Assembly: GCF_019218745.1 (NCBI RefSeq)
Contig: NZ_JAHUXA010000004.1
Coordinates: forward strand, 62,001-126,000
Source of the DNA: Enterobacter sp. ENT03
GTDB taxonomy: Bacteria; Pseudomonadota; Gammaproteobacteria; Enterobacterales; Enterobacteriaceae
DNA: 64,000 nt
Reading direction: 5' to 3'
Both the position numbers and the translations under genes were made by a program. Of this stretch, positions 30,276-40,742 are shown one piece after another. Within the stretch, counting starts at the first letter, position 1, and every line of letters begins with the position of its first letter. Under the pieces are notes generated by a model, which saw only the letters and a list, made by a program, of their open reading frames with translations, did no database searches and was not told the DNA's origin.

Positions 30276-31628
30276 TCAGACCTGTGAAAGGGTTTTGTGG
30301 GCGCGCATCGCCCGGGCATGGATCAGCCCCGCGCTGTCAAACAGCCAGTACAACAGTTTGGCCAGCACCAGACATGCCCCAAAGACGACGAGGAAAAAGA
30401 CCACCCGCGAGACAAACGAGTCCAGCCCTTCCCTTGCCAGCACGATCATGTTGAAAATGGCCCCGAAACAGAAACTGTGCAAAATGGCGGCTTTATAACG
30501 GTTGGTTTCCCGGTTCCCCAGCTGATACAACCAGTCGAACCATTTGATGATCATCCCCACCACCACGGCGCCAAGCGGAATAAACCCTATGCCGCCCATC
30601 ACCACCAGCGAGCCAATCAGCGTGGGCGAGATAGCCAGCCCGGAATGGTTGTTCAGCACTTCCCAGGTAAAGTAGTTTGCGGTATTCAGTACGATGCCTG
30701 GCCGGTCTGGCCACAGCCAGGTCGGGATAAACACGTAGAAATCGCGCACGATGGGCGCCAGCCCCTGGAACTCGATTTTGTCGTAATTTTGCAGCAGCAG
30801 CGACAGGTTTTCCCACGGCGAGAAGGTGTCACGCGTCAGGTAAAGGAAGGTATAAAAAGCTTCATCGCCGCTGACGTTCAGCCCGTAACGCTTAAGCGCC
30901 AGCCAGAACATGCCGACAATCCCGAGCGCCCCTGCCGCTACCAGCATCCACAGCGAGATCCAGCCGCGAATGATACCGATAAACAAAAAGATGGCGAAGG
31001 CGATAATGATATTGGCGCGTGTGCCGCCGACAATCATGTAAGTGAGCAGCCCAAAGGCCACGGTGCTGACGAGGAAAAACAGCCACGCCCGCCCGTCCTG
31101 ACGCAGAAAATAGACCACCAGCATCGCCGGAATAAAGAAGTAGAAGAAGCGCTTGAGCGCCACGCCGGACACTTCGCTGGAGAAGATCTGGCTGTACGAA
31201 TGCAGGCGGAACAGCAAAAAGCCGTTGTGCATAAAGAAAATGCCGACGCTCACCAGCGCGATGCCCATCAGCATCACCCATGTCAGATGTGCCTCTACGC
31301 GGTTTATGGTAAACAGCGGACGGCGTTCGCGTTCCTGCCCCACCGGGCGCAAACGCGTTTTATAGGTCACATAATAGATGGCGTAGAAACAGGCCGCGGC
31401 CAGCAGGCTTTGCATCATAATCCCCGGCGGCGCGACGCCCACATCGAAGCGGAAGACCAGCACGCTGGTGAGCGGGAAGCCAAAGAAGAAGGTCAGTAAA
31501 AACAGCAGCGAGAAGAAAACGTTGAAGTTAAAGCGCACGCGGCGGAATTCAAACCACGTCAGCGTGCCGATAAACAGCGAGGCCAGCAGCCAGATAACCA
31601 GTAATCCGCAGAACTCAAGCTGACTCAT
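30276..31628 (-). CDS. wzyE: ECA polymerase WzyE
   Basis: Polytopic inner-membrane polymerase that joins ECA trisaccharide repeat units at the periplasmic face, with chain length set by WzzE. It has 450 residues and about eleven hydrophobic segments, with a large periplasmic loop around [33 protein letters not shown]. The sequence follows E. coli WzyE throughout. It overlaps wecF by 4 bp and precedes wecG by 11 bp. Confidence 0.96.
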   Translation of the reverse strand: MSQLEFCGLLVIWLLASLFIGTLTWFEFRRVRFNFNVFFSLLFLLTFFFGFPLTSVLVFRFDVGVAPPGIMMQSLLAAACFYAIYYVTYKTRLRPVGQERERRPLFTINRVEAHLTWVMLMGIALVSVGIFFMHNGFLLFRLHSYSQIFSSEVSGVALKRFFYFFIPAMLVVYFLRQDGRAWLFFLVSTVAFGLLTYMIVGGTRANIIIAFAIFLFIGIIRGWISLWMLVAAGALGIVGMFWLALKRYGLNVSGDEAFYTFLYLTRDTFSPWENLSLLLQNYDKIEFQGLAPIVRDFYVFIPTWLWPDRPGIVLNTANYFTWEVLNNHSGLAISPTLIGSLVVMGGIGFIPLGAVVVGMIIKWFDWLYQLGNRETNRYKAAILHSFCFGAIFNMIVLAREGLDSFVSRVVFFLVVFGACLVLAKLLYWLFDSAGLIHARAMRAHKTLSQV

Positions 31629-32704
31629 GCCACCTCTCCCGCCGCGATACGCAGCGCCTGATGCCAGGGCGTCAGATAATTGGGGCTAAAGAACGTAATC
31701 GCGTTTTTATCCACCGCCGCCAGCTGACGCTGCGCCTCACGGACTACCGCCTCGTTCAGCGCATCATTGGTAAACAGCACCGGAATGTGTTGCTCCACCA
31801 TATCCTGCCAGAACGGGTTTTCGCGATTCAGTACGCACGGCACGCCCGCCTGGATCAGCAGACAGAGCGTGCCGATCCCCTGCTGACGGGCAAAAATAAA
31901 ATAGCCCAGATCGCACTGGCGTAGTAAATCCAGGTACGCCGCGAATTCCATTTTCTCGTTGAGGATCCGCAAATGCTGCGGGCTGAACAGCGCTTCCCCC
32001 GCCTGGCGGACCTGCGCGATATACGCGTCGTTATTCGCCGGGTACCCCATCGGCACAATGACGTTCACCGTATCGCCAAACTGCTGATGAATAGCCTTCA
32101 GCGCAGCGATATGTTCATTGCTGGGATCGCCGGAGTTGCCCACCAGCAGCGTCAGTTTGCCTTCGGTACGCACGGGCGGGGCCATAATGTTGAGCGACGG
32201 ATCCATACGGGTCGGGAAGTAGAGCAGCTCGCCGCGTACCTGCGGATGACGACGGGCAAAAAATTGCAGATCGCCGCGCGTGGCAAAAATACAGCCGACA
32301 CGCGACTGAGCCAGCCGGCGCAGCGGATAAAACAGGCGAAACTTGAGGCTCTGCGACACTTCATACAGATCCGCGCCCCAGGCATGCCAGTTGAACTGGT
32401 GCGGCTTGATCGCCCCGCGCAGCAGCGCCAGCCACAGGTCGGTATTGAACTGGCCGTGAAAGAAGAAACGCTGCCCGCGATCGGCTTTCGCCTGCGCCAC
32501 GACCGCCTGCGCCAGTGATTTTTTATCGCCAAAGAAACGCAGCCGCAGCGCGGGAAAAGCTGCGCTGTACCCGTCATCTGGTCCGGCGATCATAAAGTCG
32601 CGCGCGTGCTCACCCGTGGAGGCCAGGTGATCGTTAAAAAACCGCAGCACGGTTTGATTATGGTGTGGGATATTCGATCCCAGTACGTGAATGAGTGCAG
32701 TCAT
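31625..32704 (-). CDS. wecF: TDP-Fuc4NAc:lipid II Fuc4NAc transferase WecF
   Basis: Peripheral membrane glycosyltransferase (RffT, GT56) that adds 4-acetamido-4,6-dideoxy-D-galactose, giving ECA lipid III. It has 359 residues, starting [23 protein letters not shown]. Conserved segments include [12 protein letters not shown] and [21 protein letters not shown]. The ATG overlaps the wzxE stop by 4 bp. Its donor needs dTDP-glucose 4,6-dehydratase and glucose-1-phosphate thymidylyltransferase, whose ECA copies are missing from this operon. Confidence 0.96.
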   Translation of the reverse strand: MTALIHVLGSNIPHHNQTVLRFFNDHLASTGEHARDFMIAGPDDGYSAAFPALRLRFFGDKKSLAQAVVAQAKADRGQRFFFHGQFNTDLWLALLRGAIKPHQFNWHAWGADLYEVSQSLKFRLFYPLRRLAQSRVGCIFATRGDLQFFARRHPQVRGELLYFPTRMDPSLNIMAPPVRTEGKLTLLVGNSGDPSNEHIAALKAIHQQFGDTVNVIVPMGYPANNDAYIAQVRQAGEALFSPQHLRILNEKMEFAAYLDLLRQCDLGYFIFARQQGIGTLCLLIQAGVPCVLNRENPFWQDMVEQHIPVLFTNDALNEAVVREAQRQLAAVDKNAITFFSPNYLTPWHQALRIAAGEVA

Positions 32705-33951
32705 ACCCTTTTACGCCAGAGTAAAAACACGCCACAACAGATGGCGAAATAAACAATATAGGTAGCCATGTAGGCCTGCGCTGCGCCTGCGGCCCCGTGT
32801 GTCGGGATCAGGAGGCGGGAAAAACCGGTGAGCAGGGCAAACTGGCTGATTTCCGCCAGAATATAAAACGTAAGCGAAGCGCGGGCGATCACCAGATAGC
32901 CGAAAACGTAAGCGCCCACTTTCAGTACATCGCCCACCAGTTGCCAGGCAAAGAGGTCACGCATGGCAGTAAATTTGTCTGAGAACAGCAGCCAGATGGC
33001 GACATCACGCAGCAACCAGACGGTGAAACTCGCCGCCGCCACCGCCGGTAATACAAACTTCAGCGACTTGGCGATCTCCCGCGTAATGTCCTGTTTCGTG
33101 GTCAGCCGCGAGAGCGTCGGCAACAGATACACGCTGAACGAGGCGGTAATAAATTGCAGATAGGCGTCAGAAATACTGCTGACCCCCTGCCAGATCCCCA
33201 CGTCGTCCCAGCTGTAGTGCGCCGCGAGCATGTTTCGCATCATCACATAGGCCACCGGCAGGGTGACGGACGTGATGAGCGCCATCAGGGTAAATTTTGC
33301 CAGTTGCCCGGCGAACAGCTTATCCCACTGCGGCTTCAGATAACCCAGCGGGATAGTTTTCCGCCGGATAAGCAGAATGGTCGCCGGGATCACGACCAGC
33401 GCCGGCACCAGCGCCAGCCCCAGTAATGCGCCCTGATAGCCGCCGAAGCGGAAGCAGACGTAATAGGCCACCACGCCCACGATACTGCCGCAAATCAGCG
33501 CCAGCGCGTTTCCTGCCGCATCACGAAAGCCTTTCATCACCGCCAGCAGGAAATTTGCCCAGGCGATGCCCATCTGCACCAGCGCCACCAGTTGCACCAG
33601 CCCCTGGAAATGCGTATGACCAAACAACCCCTGACTGATCGGCGCTGCCGCCAGCAGGAAAACCAGCGCCAGCAGCGTCGAGAAGCCCAGCACCATCGCA
33701 GACGAGGTGCCGACCACATGACGCAGCTGCGCAGGCTCATCATGGTATTGCGCCACCAGCTTAGTGACGCCGTTGAAAATACCCGCCCCGGCGAGGACGC
33801 CGAGCACGGTCACCAGCTGACGGAAGTTACCCGCCTGGCCGACGCCCGAGGGGCCAAAGGCCACGGCGAGCAGTTTGACCACCAGCAATCCCGCGCCAAT
33901 CTTGACCAGCGTGGACGCGGCGGTCCACACCGAAGCTTTAGCCAGCGACAT
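32701..33951 (-). CDS. wzxE: ECA lipid III flippase WzxE
   Basis: Moves undecaprenyl-diphosphate-linked trisaccharide across the inner membrane. It has 416 residues, about twelve helices of the MOP exporter superfamily, and the N-terminal signature [28 protein letters not shown]. It starts one base after the wecE stop region and overlaps wecF by 4 bp. Confidence 0.96.
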   Translation of the reverse strand: MSLAKASVWTAASTLVKIGAGLLVVKLLAVAFGPSGVGQAGNFRQLVTVLGVLAGAGIFNGVTKLVAQYHDEPAQLRHVVGTSSAMVLGFSTLLALVFLLAAAPISQGLFGHTHFQGLVQLVALVQMGIAWANFLLAVMKGFRDAAGNALALICGSIVGVVAYYVCFRFGGYQGALLGLALVPALVVIPATILLIRRKTIPLGYLKPQWDKLFAGQLAKFTLMALITSVTLPVAYVMMRNMLAAHYSWDDVGIWQGVSSISDAYLQFITASFSVYLLPTLSRLTTKQDITREIAKSLKFVLPAVAAASFTVWLLRDVAIWLLFSDKFTAMRDLFAWQLVGDVLKVGAYVFGYLVIARASLTFYILAEISQFALLTGFSRLLIPTHGAAGAAQAYMATYIVYFAICCGVFLLWRKRV

Positions 33952-33952
33952 C

Positions 33953-35083
33953 TTAGTTAAAATAGCTCAGCAGGGTGCTGATAACCGTACGTTGATTGAC
34001 CGGTGCCAGATTGTAGAACAGCGGCAGGCGAAGCAAACGCTCACTTTCCTGCGTGGTGTAACGGTCTTCGCCGTGGAACTCACCAAACTGTTCACCCGCC
34101 GGGCTGGAGTGCAGCGGAATGTAATGGAACACCGCGAGGATTTCCGCCTCTTTCAGGAAAGCGATCAGTTTGCTGCGGTCAGCTTCATCGCGCAGTTTGA
34201 TGTAGAACATGTGCGCGTTGTGGCTGCAATCCGCCGGAACCGTTGGCAGTTCAATGCGACCGGCGCGGGCCAGCGGGGAGAGCGCGTCGAAATAGGTCTG
34301 CCACAGCGACAGGCGCTGCTGGTTGATACGATCCGCCGCTTCCAGCTGCGCCCACAGATAGGCGGCCTGCAAATCGGCCATCAGATAGCTGGAGCCAATG
34401 TCGCGCCAGGTGTACTTATCCACCTGACCACGGAAGAACTGGCTGCGGTTAGTGCCTTTTTCGCGGATCACTTCGGCACGCTCAATCAGCGCGCGGTCGT
34501 TGATCAGCGTCGCGCCGCCTTCACCACCGGCAGTGTAGTTTTTGGTTTCGTGGAAGCTAAAGCAGCCGATATGGCCGATAGTGCCCAGCGCGCGGCCCTT
34601 ATAGGTCGACATCACGCCCTGCGCGGCGTCTTCCACCACAAACAGGTTGTACTGCTGCGCCAGCGCCATGATGGTGTCCATCTCGCAGGCCACGCCCGCG
34701 TAGTGTACCGGCACAATGACGCGCGTTTTTTCGGTGATCGCCGCTTCGATGCGCGACTCATCAATGTTCATGGTGTCCGGGCGAATATCAACAAAAACGA
34801 TTTTCGCGCCGCGCAGCACAAAGGCATTGGCGGTAGAAACGAAGGTATAGCTCGGCATGATGACTTCATCGCCGGGCTGAATATCCAGCAGCAGAGCGGC
34901 CATTTCCAGCGACGCAGTGCAGGACGGCGTTAACAGCACTTTCGCGCTGCCAAAGCGTTGTTCCATCCATTGCTGACAGCGGCGGGTAAAGCCGCCATCG
35001 CCACACAGTTTGCCGCTTCCCATGGCCGACTGCATGTATTCAAGTTCACTGCCTACTACGGGGGGTGCGTTAAAAGGGATCAT
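33953..35083 (-). CDS. wecE: dTDP-4-amino-4,6-dideoxy-D-galactose transaminase WecE
   Basis: PLP-dependent aminotransferase (RffA) that converts dTDP-4-keto-6-deoxy-glucose with glutamate to TDP-Fuc4N for ECA. It has 376 residues, with the PLP lysine in CFSFHETKNYTAGGEGG, as in the DegT/DnrJ/EryC1 family. The start at 35083 (MIPFNAPPVVGSELEYMQSA) is the E. coli N-terminus and lies behind AGGTGAC. An adjacent ATG adds one residue, and the longer open frame upstream is wecD in another frame. Its substrate must come from outside this operon, because rffG and rffH are absent. Confidence 0.96.
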   Translation of the reverse strand: MIPFNAPPVVGSELEYMQSAMGSGKLCGDGGFTRRCQQWMEQRFGSAKVLLTPSCTASLEMAALLLDIQPGDEVIMPSYTFVSTANAFVLRGAKIVFVDIRPDTMNIDESRIEAAITEKTRVIVPVHYAGVACEMDTIMALAQQYNLFVVEDAAQGVMSTYKGRALGTIGHIGCFSFHETKNYTAGGEGGATLINDRALIERAEVIREKGTNRSQFFRGQVDKYTWRDIGSSYLMADLQAAYLWAQLEAADRINQQRLSLWQTYFDALSPLARAGRIELPTVPADCSHNAHMFYIKLRDEADRSKLIAFLKEAEILAVFHYIPLHSSPAGEQFGEFHGEDRYTTQESERLLRLPLFYNLAPVNQRTVISTLLSYFN

Positions 35084-35087
35084 CATG

Positions 35088-35780
35088 TCACCTGTATAAC
35101 CAGTAGGCGGTGCTTTCCACATTCGCACCGCTTTGAATGTAACGTTTAAGCGCGGCGGTATTCCCGACCTGGGTCGCCACACGTAGCGTTGTCAGTTTGC
35201 GCGTCTGCGCCCAGTATGACGCCGCCTGCATCAGGACTTCACCCGCGCCGCGCCCGGCCAGCAGGCCGATACGCGCCTCGTGGTCATTGAGCTGGCGCAG
35301 GGAGACAAACGCGCGGATGTCGCCATCAGGGGCGCGAAATATCAGGCACTGGTGATCAAACTCGCCTTTGACGGCGTTTTCAATCCATTGGGCGTAAAAA
35401 CGCCCGCTGGCGTCCGGCGGATACCAGGGCGCGCGAAAACGACTTTGCGCGAACGCCTGCGCCGCCAGTTCACGCAGCCGCGGAATGTCTTTCATTGCGG
35501 CGACCTGTGCCTGCGGATCGGCAACCGGCACGGAGAGGGTGAGCGCGAGATCCACTTCCCCTTCCACGAGCTGAAAACCATGCTGTTGCAGCGCGTCCAG
35601 CCGGGCCGTATCGCTGGCAGGCACTTTGACCTGCACCCGCGACCAGGCGTCCAGCTCCGCCCCGGTAATTACCGGGCCGCTGTCGCTCAACCGCACAATG
35701 GCACTGTTAAGGCCAAAAAACTGGTTTTCCCAGCTAAGGGATTCCAGCGAGCCATACAGCGGCGGTGCCGGGGTTTTCAA
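35088..35780 (-). CDS. wecD: dTDP-4-amino-4,6-dideoxy-D-galactose N-acetyltransferase WecD
   Basis: GNAT acetyltransferase (RffC) that acetylates TDP-Fuc4N. It has 230 residues. The N-terminal part is poorly conserved, and the C-terminal acetyl-CoA domain is [23 protein letters not shown], then [32 protein letters not shown], as in E. coli. The start is a TTG at 35780 whose TTGA overlaps the wecC stop codon. No other start codon lies before the conserved [14 protein letters not shown]. In E. coli wecD follows rffH; here it follows wecC directly. Confidence 0.94.
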   Translation of the reverse strand: MKTPAPPLYGSLESLSWENQFFGLNSAIVRLSDSGPVITGAELDAWSRVQVKVPASDTARLDALQQHGFQLVEGEVDLALTLSVPVADPQAQVAAMKDIPRLRELAAQAFAQSRFRAPWYPPDASGRFYAQWIENAVKGEFDHQCLIFRAPDGDIRAFVSLRQLNDHEARIGLLAGRGAGEVLMQAASYWAQTRKLTTLRVATQVGNTAALKRYIQSGANVESTAYWLYR

Positions 35781-37039
35781 CGCCAGACGCCTTTGGTATC
35801 AACAACATACTGCTGCGCGATGTCGTCACCCGGAATAGCTTTAAACTGCTGGTGATCCACCAGCATGACGATCACATTGGCTTTTGCCAGCGCCTCGTCG
35901 AGGCCTACCAGCTCACCAAGACCGGCGAGTTTTTTCGGCAGCGTCTCAATATTCGGCTCCACCATCAGGGTGTTACCGCTGTGCCATTCGGCGATCTGCC
36001 GGGCGATTTCCATCGCCGGGCTTTCACGCAGATCGTCAATGTTCGGCTTAAATGCCAGACCGAAGCAGGCGATGTTAAGTTCACTGGCGCGTTTGCCGCT
36101 CGCCGTCAGGCAATCCGCAACCGTCGCTTTAACCTGATTCAGCACCCACTGCGGTTTGCTGTCGTTTACTTCGCGGGCGGTGCGGATCAGCCGCGCCTGC
36201 TGCGGGTTTTGCGACACGATAAACCACGGATCGACGGCGATACAGTGCCCGCCCACGCCCGGTCCCGGCTGCAAAATATTGACGCGCGGATGGCGGTTGG
36301 CGAGACGGATCAACTCCCAGACGTTAATGCCCTGGTCGGCGCAAATCAGCGACAGTTCGTTAGCAAACGCAATGTTCACATCGCGGAAGCTGTTCTCGGT
36401 GAGTTTGCACATTTCAGCGGTGCGGGCATTGGTGACCACACACTCACCTTCAAGGAAAATGTTGTACAGCTCGCTGGCGCGGGCAGAACAAACGGGCGTC
36501 ATGCCGCCGATCACGCGGTCATTTTTGATCAGTTCAACCATCACCTGGCCGGGCAGCACGCGCTCCGGGCAGTAGGCAATATTAATATCCGCCTGCTCGC
36601 CCACCTGTTGAGGGAAGCTGAGATCCGGGCGCATTTCCGCCAGCCATTCTGCCATCTGCTCGGTCGCGCCGACGGGTGAGGTGGATTCGAGGATCACCAG
36701 CGCGCCTTTTTTCAGCACCGGGGCAATGGATTTGGCAGCCGCTTCCACGTAGGCCATATCCGGGTCGTGATCGCCCTTAAACGGCGTCGGCACGGCAATC
36801 AGGTACGCATCTGCCTCTACCGGCGTGGTGCTGGCGCGCAAAAATCCGCCCTCAACCGCCGCTTTGACGACGCTGTCGAGTTCAGGTTCAACAATATGAA
36901 TTTGCCCGCGGTTGATGGTGTCCACCGCATGCTGGTTAATATCAATACCCACTACCTGCTTTTGACGGGACGCAAACGCCGCCGCGGTTGGCAGTCCGAT
37001 GTAGCCAAGGCCAATGACAGAAATGGTTGAAAAGCTCAT
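35777..37039 (-). CDS. wecC: UDP-N-acetyl-D-mannosamine dehydrogenase WecC
   Basis: Oxidises UDP-ManNAc twice with NAD+ to UDP-ManNAcA, the donor for WecG. It has 420 residues, with the Rossmann motif [21 protein letters not shown] at residues 5-25 and the catalytic cysteine in [15 protein letters not shown]. The ATG overlaps the wecB stop by 4 bp, and its own stop overlaps the wecD start. Confidence 0.97.
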   Translation of the reverse strand: MSFSTISVIGLGYIGLPTAAAFASRQKQVVGIDINQHAVDTINRGQIHIVEPELDSVVKAAVEGGFLRASTTPVEADAYLIAVPTPFKGDHDPDMAYVEAAAKSIAPVLKKGALVILESTSPVGATEQMAEWLAEMRPDLSFPQQVGEQADINIAYCPERVLPGQVMVELIKNDRVIGGMTPVCSARASELYNIFLEGECVVTNARTAEMCKLTENSFRDVNIAFANELSLICADQGINVWELIRLANRHPRVNILQPGPGVGGHCIAVDPWFIVSQNPQQARLIRTAREVNDSKPQWVLNQVKATVADCLTASGKRASELNIACFGLAFKPNIDDLRESPAMEIARQIAEWHSGNTLMVEPNIETLPKKLAGLGELVGLDEALAKANVIVMLVDHQQFKAIPGDDIAQQYVVDTKGVWR

Positions 37040-38166
37040 AGCGTTACCCGATTGTGTTTAAGTGCGTGCAAAATTCGACCGCAGGCCTCACCGTCTCCAT
37101 ACGGATTGTGCGCGTGGCTCATCGCCTGCCACGCATCAAAATTAGTCAGCAGGTGCGTGACTTCATCCACGATACGCTGTCTGTCGGTGCCGATCAGCCT
37201 GACCGTACCGGCCTCCACGGCTTCCGGGCGCTCGGTGGTATCACGCATCACCAGCACCGGCTTACCCAATGAAGGCGCCTCTTCCTGAATACCGCCGGAG
37301 TCCGTGAGAATAAGCCAGGAGTGATTCATCAGCCAGAGGAACGGCAGGTAGTCTTGCGGCTCGATCAGAATGACGTTATCCACGTGCCCCAGAATGCGAT
37401 TCACCGGTTCGCTGACGTTGGGATTGAGGTGTACCGGATAGACGATCTGCACATCGTCATGGGCGGCGGCGATGTCTGCCAGCGCGTGACAGATTTGCTC
37501 AAAGCCGCGCCCAAAGCTTTCACGGCGATGCCCGGTCACAAGGATCAGCTTTTTGGATTTATCGATAAACGGATAGCGCCCGGCCAGCTCCTTTTGCAGC
37601 GCGTCGTTGTTCAGCACGGTATCGCGTACCCAGAACAACGCATCAATAACCGTATTGCCGGTAACGAAAATTTTCTTGTCCGCCACGTTCTCCCGCAGCA
37701 GGTTATGGCGGGAGTTCTCTGTAGGCGCAAAGTGGTACATCGCCAGATGGCCGGTCAGCGTGCGGTTAGCTTCCTCCGGCCACGGCGAGGAGAGATCGCC
37801 GGTGCGCAGACCCGCTTCCACATGACCTACCGGAATACGCTGATAAAAGGCGGCAAGACTGGCGGCGATGGTCGTGGTGGTATCACCATGCACCAGCACG
37901 ACATCCGGCTTAAAGGATTCAAGGATCGGCTTCAGCCCTTCCAGGATGCGGCAGGTAATTTCTGTCAGCCCCTGACCCGGCTGCATGATATTAAGGTCGT
38001 AGTCCGGGATGATCGAAAAGAGATGTAACACCTGATCGAGCATCTCACGATGCTGCGCGGTGACGCACACTTTCGCCTCGAAATAAGGATCCTTTGCCAG
38101 TGCATGAACCAGAGGCGCCATTTTAATGGCCTCTGGTCGTGTGCCAAATACGGTAAGTACTTTCAC
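37036..38166 (-). CDS. wecB: UDP-N-acetylglucosamine 2-epimerase WecB
   Basis: Non-hydrolysing epimerase giving UDP-ManNAc. It has 376 residues in a GT-B-like fold. Conserved parts are [52 protein letters not shown] and [29 protein letters not shown]. The start is a GTG at 38166, as in E. coli. wzzE lies 56 bp upstream, across an intercistronic hairpin. Confidence 0.97.
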   Translation of the reverse strand: MKVLTVFGTRPEAIKMAPLVHALAKDPYFEAKVCVTAQHREMLDQVLHLFSIIPDYDLNIMQPGQGLTEITCRILEGLKPILESFKPDVVLVHGDTTTTIAASLAAFYQRIPVGHVEAGLRTGDLSSPWPEEANRTLTGHLAMYHFAPTENSRHNLLRENVADKKIFVTGNTVIDALFWVRDTVLNNDALQKELAGRYPFIDKSKKLILVTGHRRESFGRGFEQICHALADIAAAHDDVQIVYPVHLNPNVSEPVNRILGHVDNVILIEPQDYLPFLWLMNHSWLILTDSGGIQEEAPSLGKPVLVMRDTTERPEAVEAGTVRLIGTDRQRIVDEVTHLLTNFDAWQAMSHAHNPYGDGEACGRILHALKHNRVTL

Positions 38167-38187
38167 AACGATTCTCTTCGATTAGAT

Positions 38188-38211
38188 GATGAAGGCACGG
38201 CGGCCTTCATC
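38188..38211. other. Intercistronic hairpin between wzzE and wecB
   Basis: GATGAAGGC-N6-GCCTTCATC, a perfect 9-bp stem within the ECA operon mRNA and without a T-tract. It could set relative stability of the upstream and downstream message. Confidence 0.5.
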
Positions 38212-38222
38212 TCAGACGGCAT

Positions 38223-39269
38223 TTAGTATGAGCGACGGCGGGTTAACGCCACACCAGCTCCGACTAACGCCCCCACAATGCCCCACATGATCATCAGGAA
38301 AGCACGACGCGGGCTGTCGCGTTTTACCGGCTCTTCCGGCGTGCGCAAATAACGATAAGTCTGAAAACGGGGATCCAGTGTAGGGCCAACGTTGAGCGTA
38401 TTCAGCATGGCACGGTTCTGGTCATAATCCAGGTCAAACTCCGGACCGACGGAACGCAGGTTTTCGAGGCGCGCTTGCAGCATCGGGCGGCCCAGCAAGA
38501 ACATCTCGGAATCAGGCAGTTCGTCAGCCGGCACTTCCGTTTCGCTACGGGAAATATTGTGTTGCTCAGCCACTTTCAGCGCCTGTTCCACACTGTGGAC
38601 ACGACGGTTGAAAATCGCGCGCGCCACCTCTTCCTGACGTTTGACCTGCGCCTTCATCTGGATAGTACGCGCCGCCCATGCGCCTTTTAGCTCATCATTA
38701 AGATGGCTGGCGGCACGCTGGCTGGCAAAGGCCACATACTGGCGCAGCAAATTATTGGCATCCGGCGCGGTTTCTGCCGTCAGCTTGACGTTGTCATTCA
38801 CACTGCGCAGGGCATCGCCAGGTGTGTACTGGATAGAGTTGATCAAATCATCCAGCATCGCGGCATCGGCTTTGCTGTTACCCACCATGCGCTGCTTGTA
38901 GTAGTCGGTCTGTAACCAGAAATCACGGCGGGTGTCCCAGGACGCCAGCTGCATGATGAATTCTTTATAAGCATCATCCATTACCGAAGGCTGGTCGACC
39001 GGTGCCAGACTGGCTTTAACGTCCAGATTACGCAGGAATTGCTGCTGGGAGTAATAGCCTCCAAGCATGTTCACGGTAGGCCGATCAGTCATTGCCGTGG
39101 CGCTCCATTCCTGACGCGCGAAAAAGGTATAGGGCAATACGATCAAGGCGAAAACCAGCGCCACACCTACAATCCAGAATTTTCCTGCCCACAAAGTACG
39201 AAACAAACCACGGATATCCAGTTCATTTTCCGTACCTACTGATTGTGCTCCCGGTAATGGTTGAGTCAT
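38223..39269 (-). CDS. wzzE: ECA chain-length regulator WzzE
   Basis: Inner-membrane polysaccharide co-polymerase (class 1) that limits ECA length and aids cyclic ECA formation. It has 348 residues. The first membrane segment is FWIVGVALVFALIVLPYTFF and the last is AFLMIMWGIVGALVGAGVAL, with a long, mostly coiled periplasmic domain between them. The proline-rich region typical of Wzz proteins precedes the second helix (RTPEEPVKRDSPRR). It lies 13 bp after wecA. Confidence 0.96.
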   Translation of the reverse strand: MTQPLPGAQSVGTENELDIRGLFRTLWAGKFWIVGVALVFALIVLPYTFFARQEWSATAMTDRPTVNMLGGYYSQQQFLRNLDVKASLAPVDQPSVMDDAYKEFIMQLASWDTRRDFWLQTDYYKQRMVGNSKADAAMLDDLINSIQYTPGDALRSVNDNVKLTAETAPDANNLLRQYVAFASQRAASHLNDELKGAWAARTIQMKAQVKRQEEVARAIFNRRVHSVEQALKVAEQHNISRSETEVPADELPDSEMFLLGRPMLQARLENLRSVGPEFDLDYDQNRAMLNTLNVGPTLDPRFQTYRYLRTPEEPVKRDSPRRAFLMIMWGIVGALVGAGVALTRRRSY

Positions 39270-39282
39270 CGCTATCCCAGAA

Positions 39283-40386
39283 TTACTTGGTTAATGGTGG
39301 ATTATGTCTGCTTTTACGACGGAGCCGGCGCTTCACACGTTTAATGAAGCGTGCGACCTTCCAGGCCCGTTTGATACAGTAGCCATACAGGAAAAATGCT
39401 AGCAAGAATAATACCAACATGACCCATTCTGGCACGATATGTACATATTCCATCACAACGCCGATAGCGGCCAGCAAGGCGGCGGCCAGCGTGATAAGGA
39501 CAAATGCCTGACGGGAGGTAAACCCGGCACGCATAATAAGATGGTGAATGTGCTGGCGATCCGGTGAGAACGGGCTCATGCCCTTACGCAGACGGCGATA
39601 CATGATCGCGACCATATCCATCAGCGGAATGGCGATGATCCACAGCGCCGTCACCGGGCTAATAGGATGGCGTTGTCCCTGGGTGGTTTCCAGCAGGATC
39701 CAGATCACGGTAAAGCCAATCAGCGTGCTGCCCGCGTCGCCCATAAACACTTTATAGCGGCGGCCAAGCACCCCGAGGTTCAGCAGGATATAAGGCAGGA
39801 TGGCGGCGATCATGGCGAAACACCACATCGCGAGGCTGGTCTGGCCGTCAAACCACAAGATGATGCCGATGGCGCCGAAGGAGACACAGGACAGACCCCC
39901 GAGCAAGCCATCAATGCCATCAACCATATTGAAAGCATTGATTGCGGCCCAGACGGCAAACAGCGTCAGGAAGAAACCGAAGGGTCCGAGCACCAGTTCC
40001 CACGAACCAAAAATATGTCCGAGGCTGAGAAGGTAAAGTTTACCGACGGCCATCATGACGATGGCAATAAGCGCCTGAATAGTGGCGCGAATTTTTACGC
40101 TAATATCAAAGCGGTCGTCCATTGCCCCGACGAAGACGAGCACGCCCGCACAGGCCAGATAGAGAGCAGCGTGAGGTATGTAGTAGTCAGCAATGTAGAA
40201 AGTGAAGCAGATCCCGGCGTAAACAGAGATGCCGCCCACCAACGGGATCAGCCCCTGGTGTCGCTTACGAAAATTAGGCTTGTCGACCAGGCCGATTTTT
40301 TTCGCAATTTTCCGTGCGAAAAAAAGAAAGATAAAAGTGAGTAAAAAAATACTGAATAACTCAGTAACCGCAGTGAGTAAATTCAC
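39283..40386 (-). CDS. wecA: Undecaprenyl-phosphate GlcNAc-1-phosphate transferase WecA
   Basis: Starts ECA, and many O-antigens, by moving GlcNAc-1-phosphate from UDP-GlcNAc to undecaprenyl phosphate. It is an inner-membrane enzyme of 367 residues with eleven helices. Characteristic segments are GAMDDRFDIS (Asp pair), AINAFNMVDGIDGLLGGLS and the HIHHLIMRAG loop that binds UDP-GlcNAc. The start is a GTG at 40386, as in E. coli. First gene of the ECA operon. Confidence 0.97.
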   Translation of the reverse strand: MNLLTAVTELFSIFLLTFIFLFFARKIAKKIGLVDKPNFRKRHQGLIPLVGGISVYAGICFTFYIADYYIPHAALYLACAGVLVFVGAMDDRFDISVKIRATIQALIAIVMMAVGKLYLLSLGHIFGSWELVLGPFGFFLTLFAVWAAINAFNMVDGIDGLLGGLSCVSFGAIGIILWFDGQTSLAMWCFAMIAAILPYILLNLGVLGRRYKVFMGDAGSTLIGFTVIWILLETTQGQRHPISPVTALWIIAIPLMDMVAIMYRRLRKGMSPFSPDRQHIHHLIMRAGFTSRQAFVLITLAAALLAAIGVVMEYVHIVPEWVMLVLFLLAFFLYGYCIKRAWKVARFIKRVKRRLRRKSRHNPPLTK

Positions 40387-40742
40387 AATGCATGCTCTCA
40401 GCGAATGTTGATCCCGGAAGTATAACGGCGTTGACCTTGCTCAAGAAGCAATAAAGCGGGTCATACACAGGGTCTGTTGTATGTTTTTCAATCAATTAGG
40501 CCATTCTTATAGTGAATGTTCCGTAATATCGCGCACTGCCCGAAGCATCCAGTGGCCCCGTGGTAATAGCGTATATTCCGCAAAAGAAAAACGCCACGTA
40601 AAACGTGGCGTTTCGGGGCTTTATTTGGATTAAGCGCGTTCTATCAACTTAGAAACTGCACTTTTTTTCCACATCTTCACATCATCCTGTTGATGCAAAC
40701 CGCCGTCAAATCATTCACCAGAACCAGCAAAATTGATAAGAC
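40387..40742. promoter_or_regulatory. rho-wecA intergenic region: rho terminator and ECA promoter region
   Basis: A 356-bp gene-free interval. A rho terminator lies at about 40587-40613. Nearer wecA, a TATACT (40419-40424, minus strand) with a weak TTCTTG 17 bp upstream could be the ECA promoter. No leader peptide or JUMPstart/ops element was found. Confidence 0.45.
40587..40613. terminator. Rho-independent terminator after rho
   Basis: AAAACGCCACGT-AAA-ACGTGGCGTTT; the minus-strand copy is followed by TTTTTCTTTT. It lies 130 bp past the rho stop and separates rho from wecA. Confidence 0.85.

Noticed and set aside
30297-31499. Open frame of 400 codons opposite wzyE
   Set aside because: Same reason: hydrophilic shadow of a polytopic membrane protein gene.
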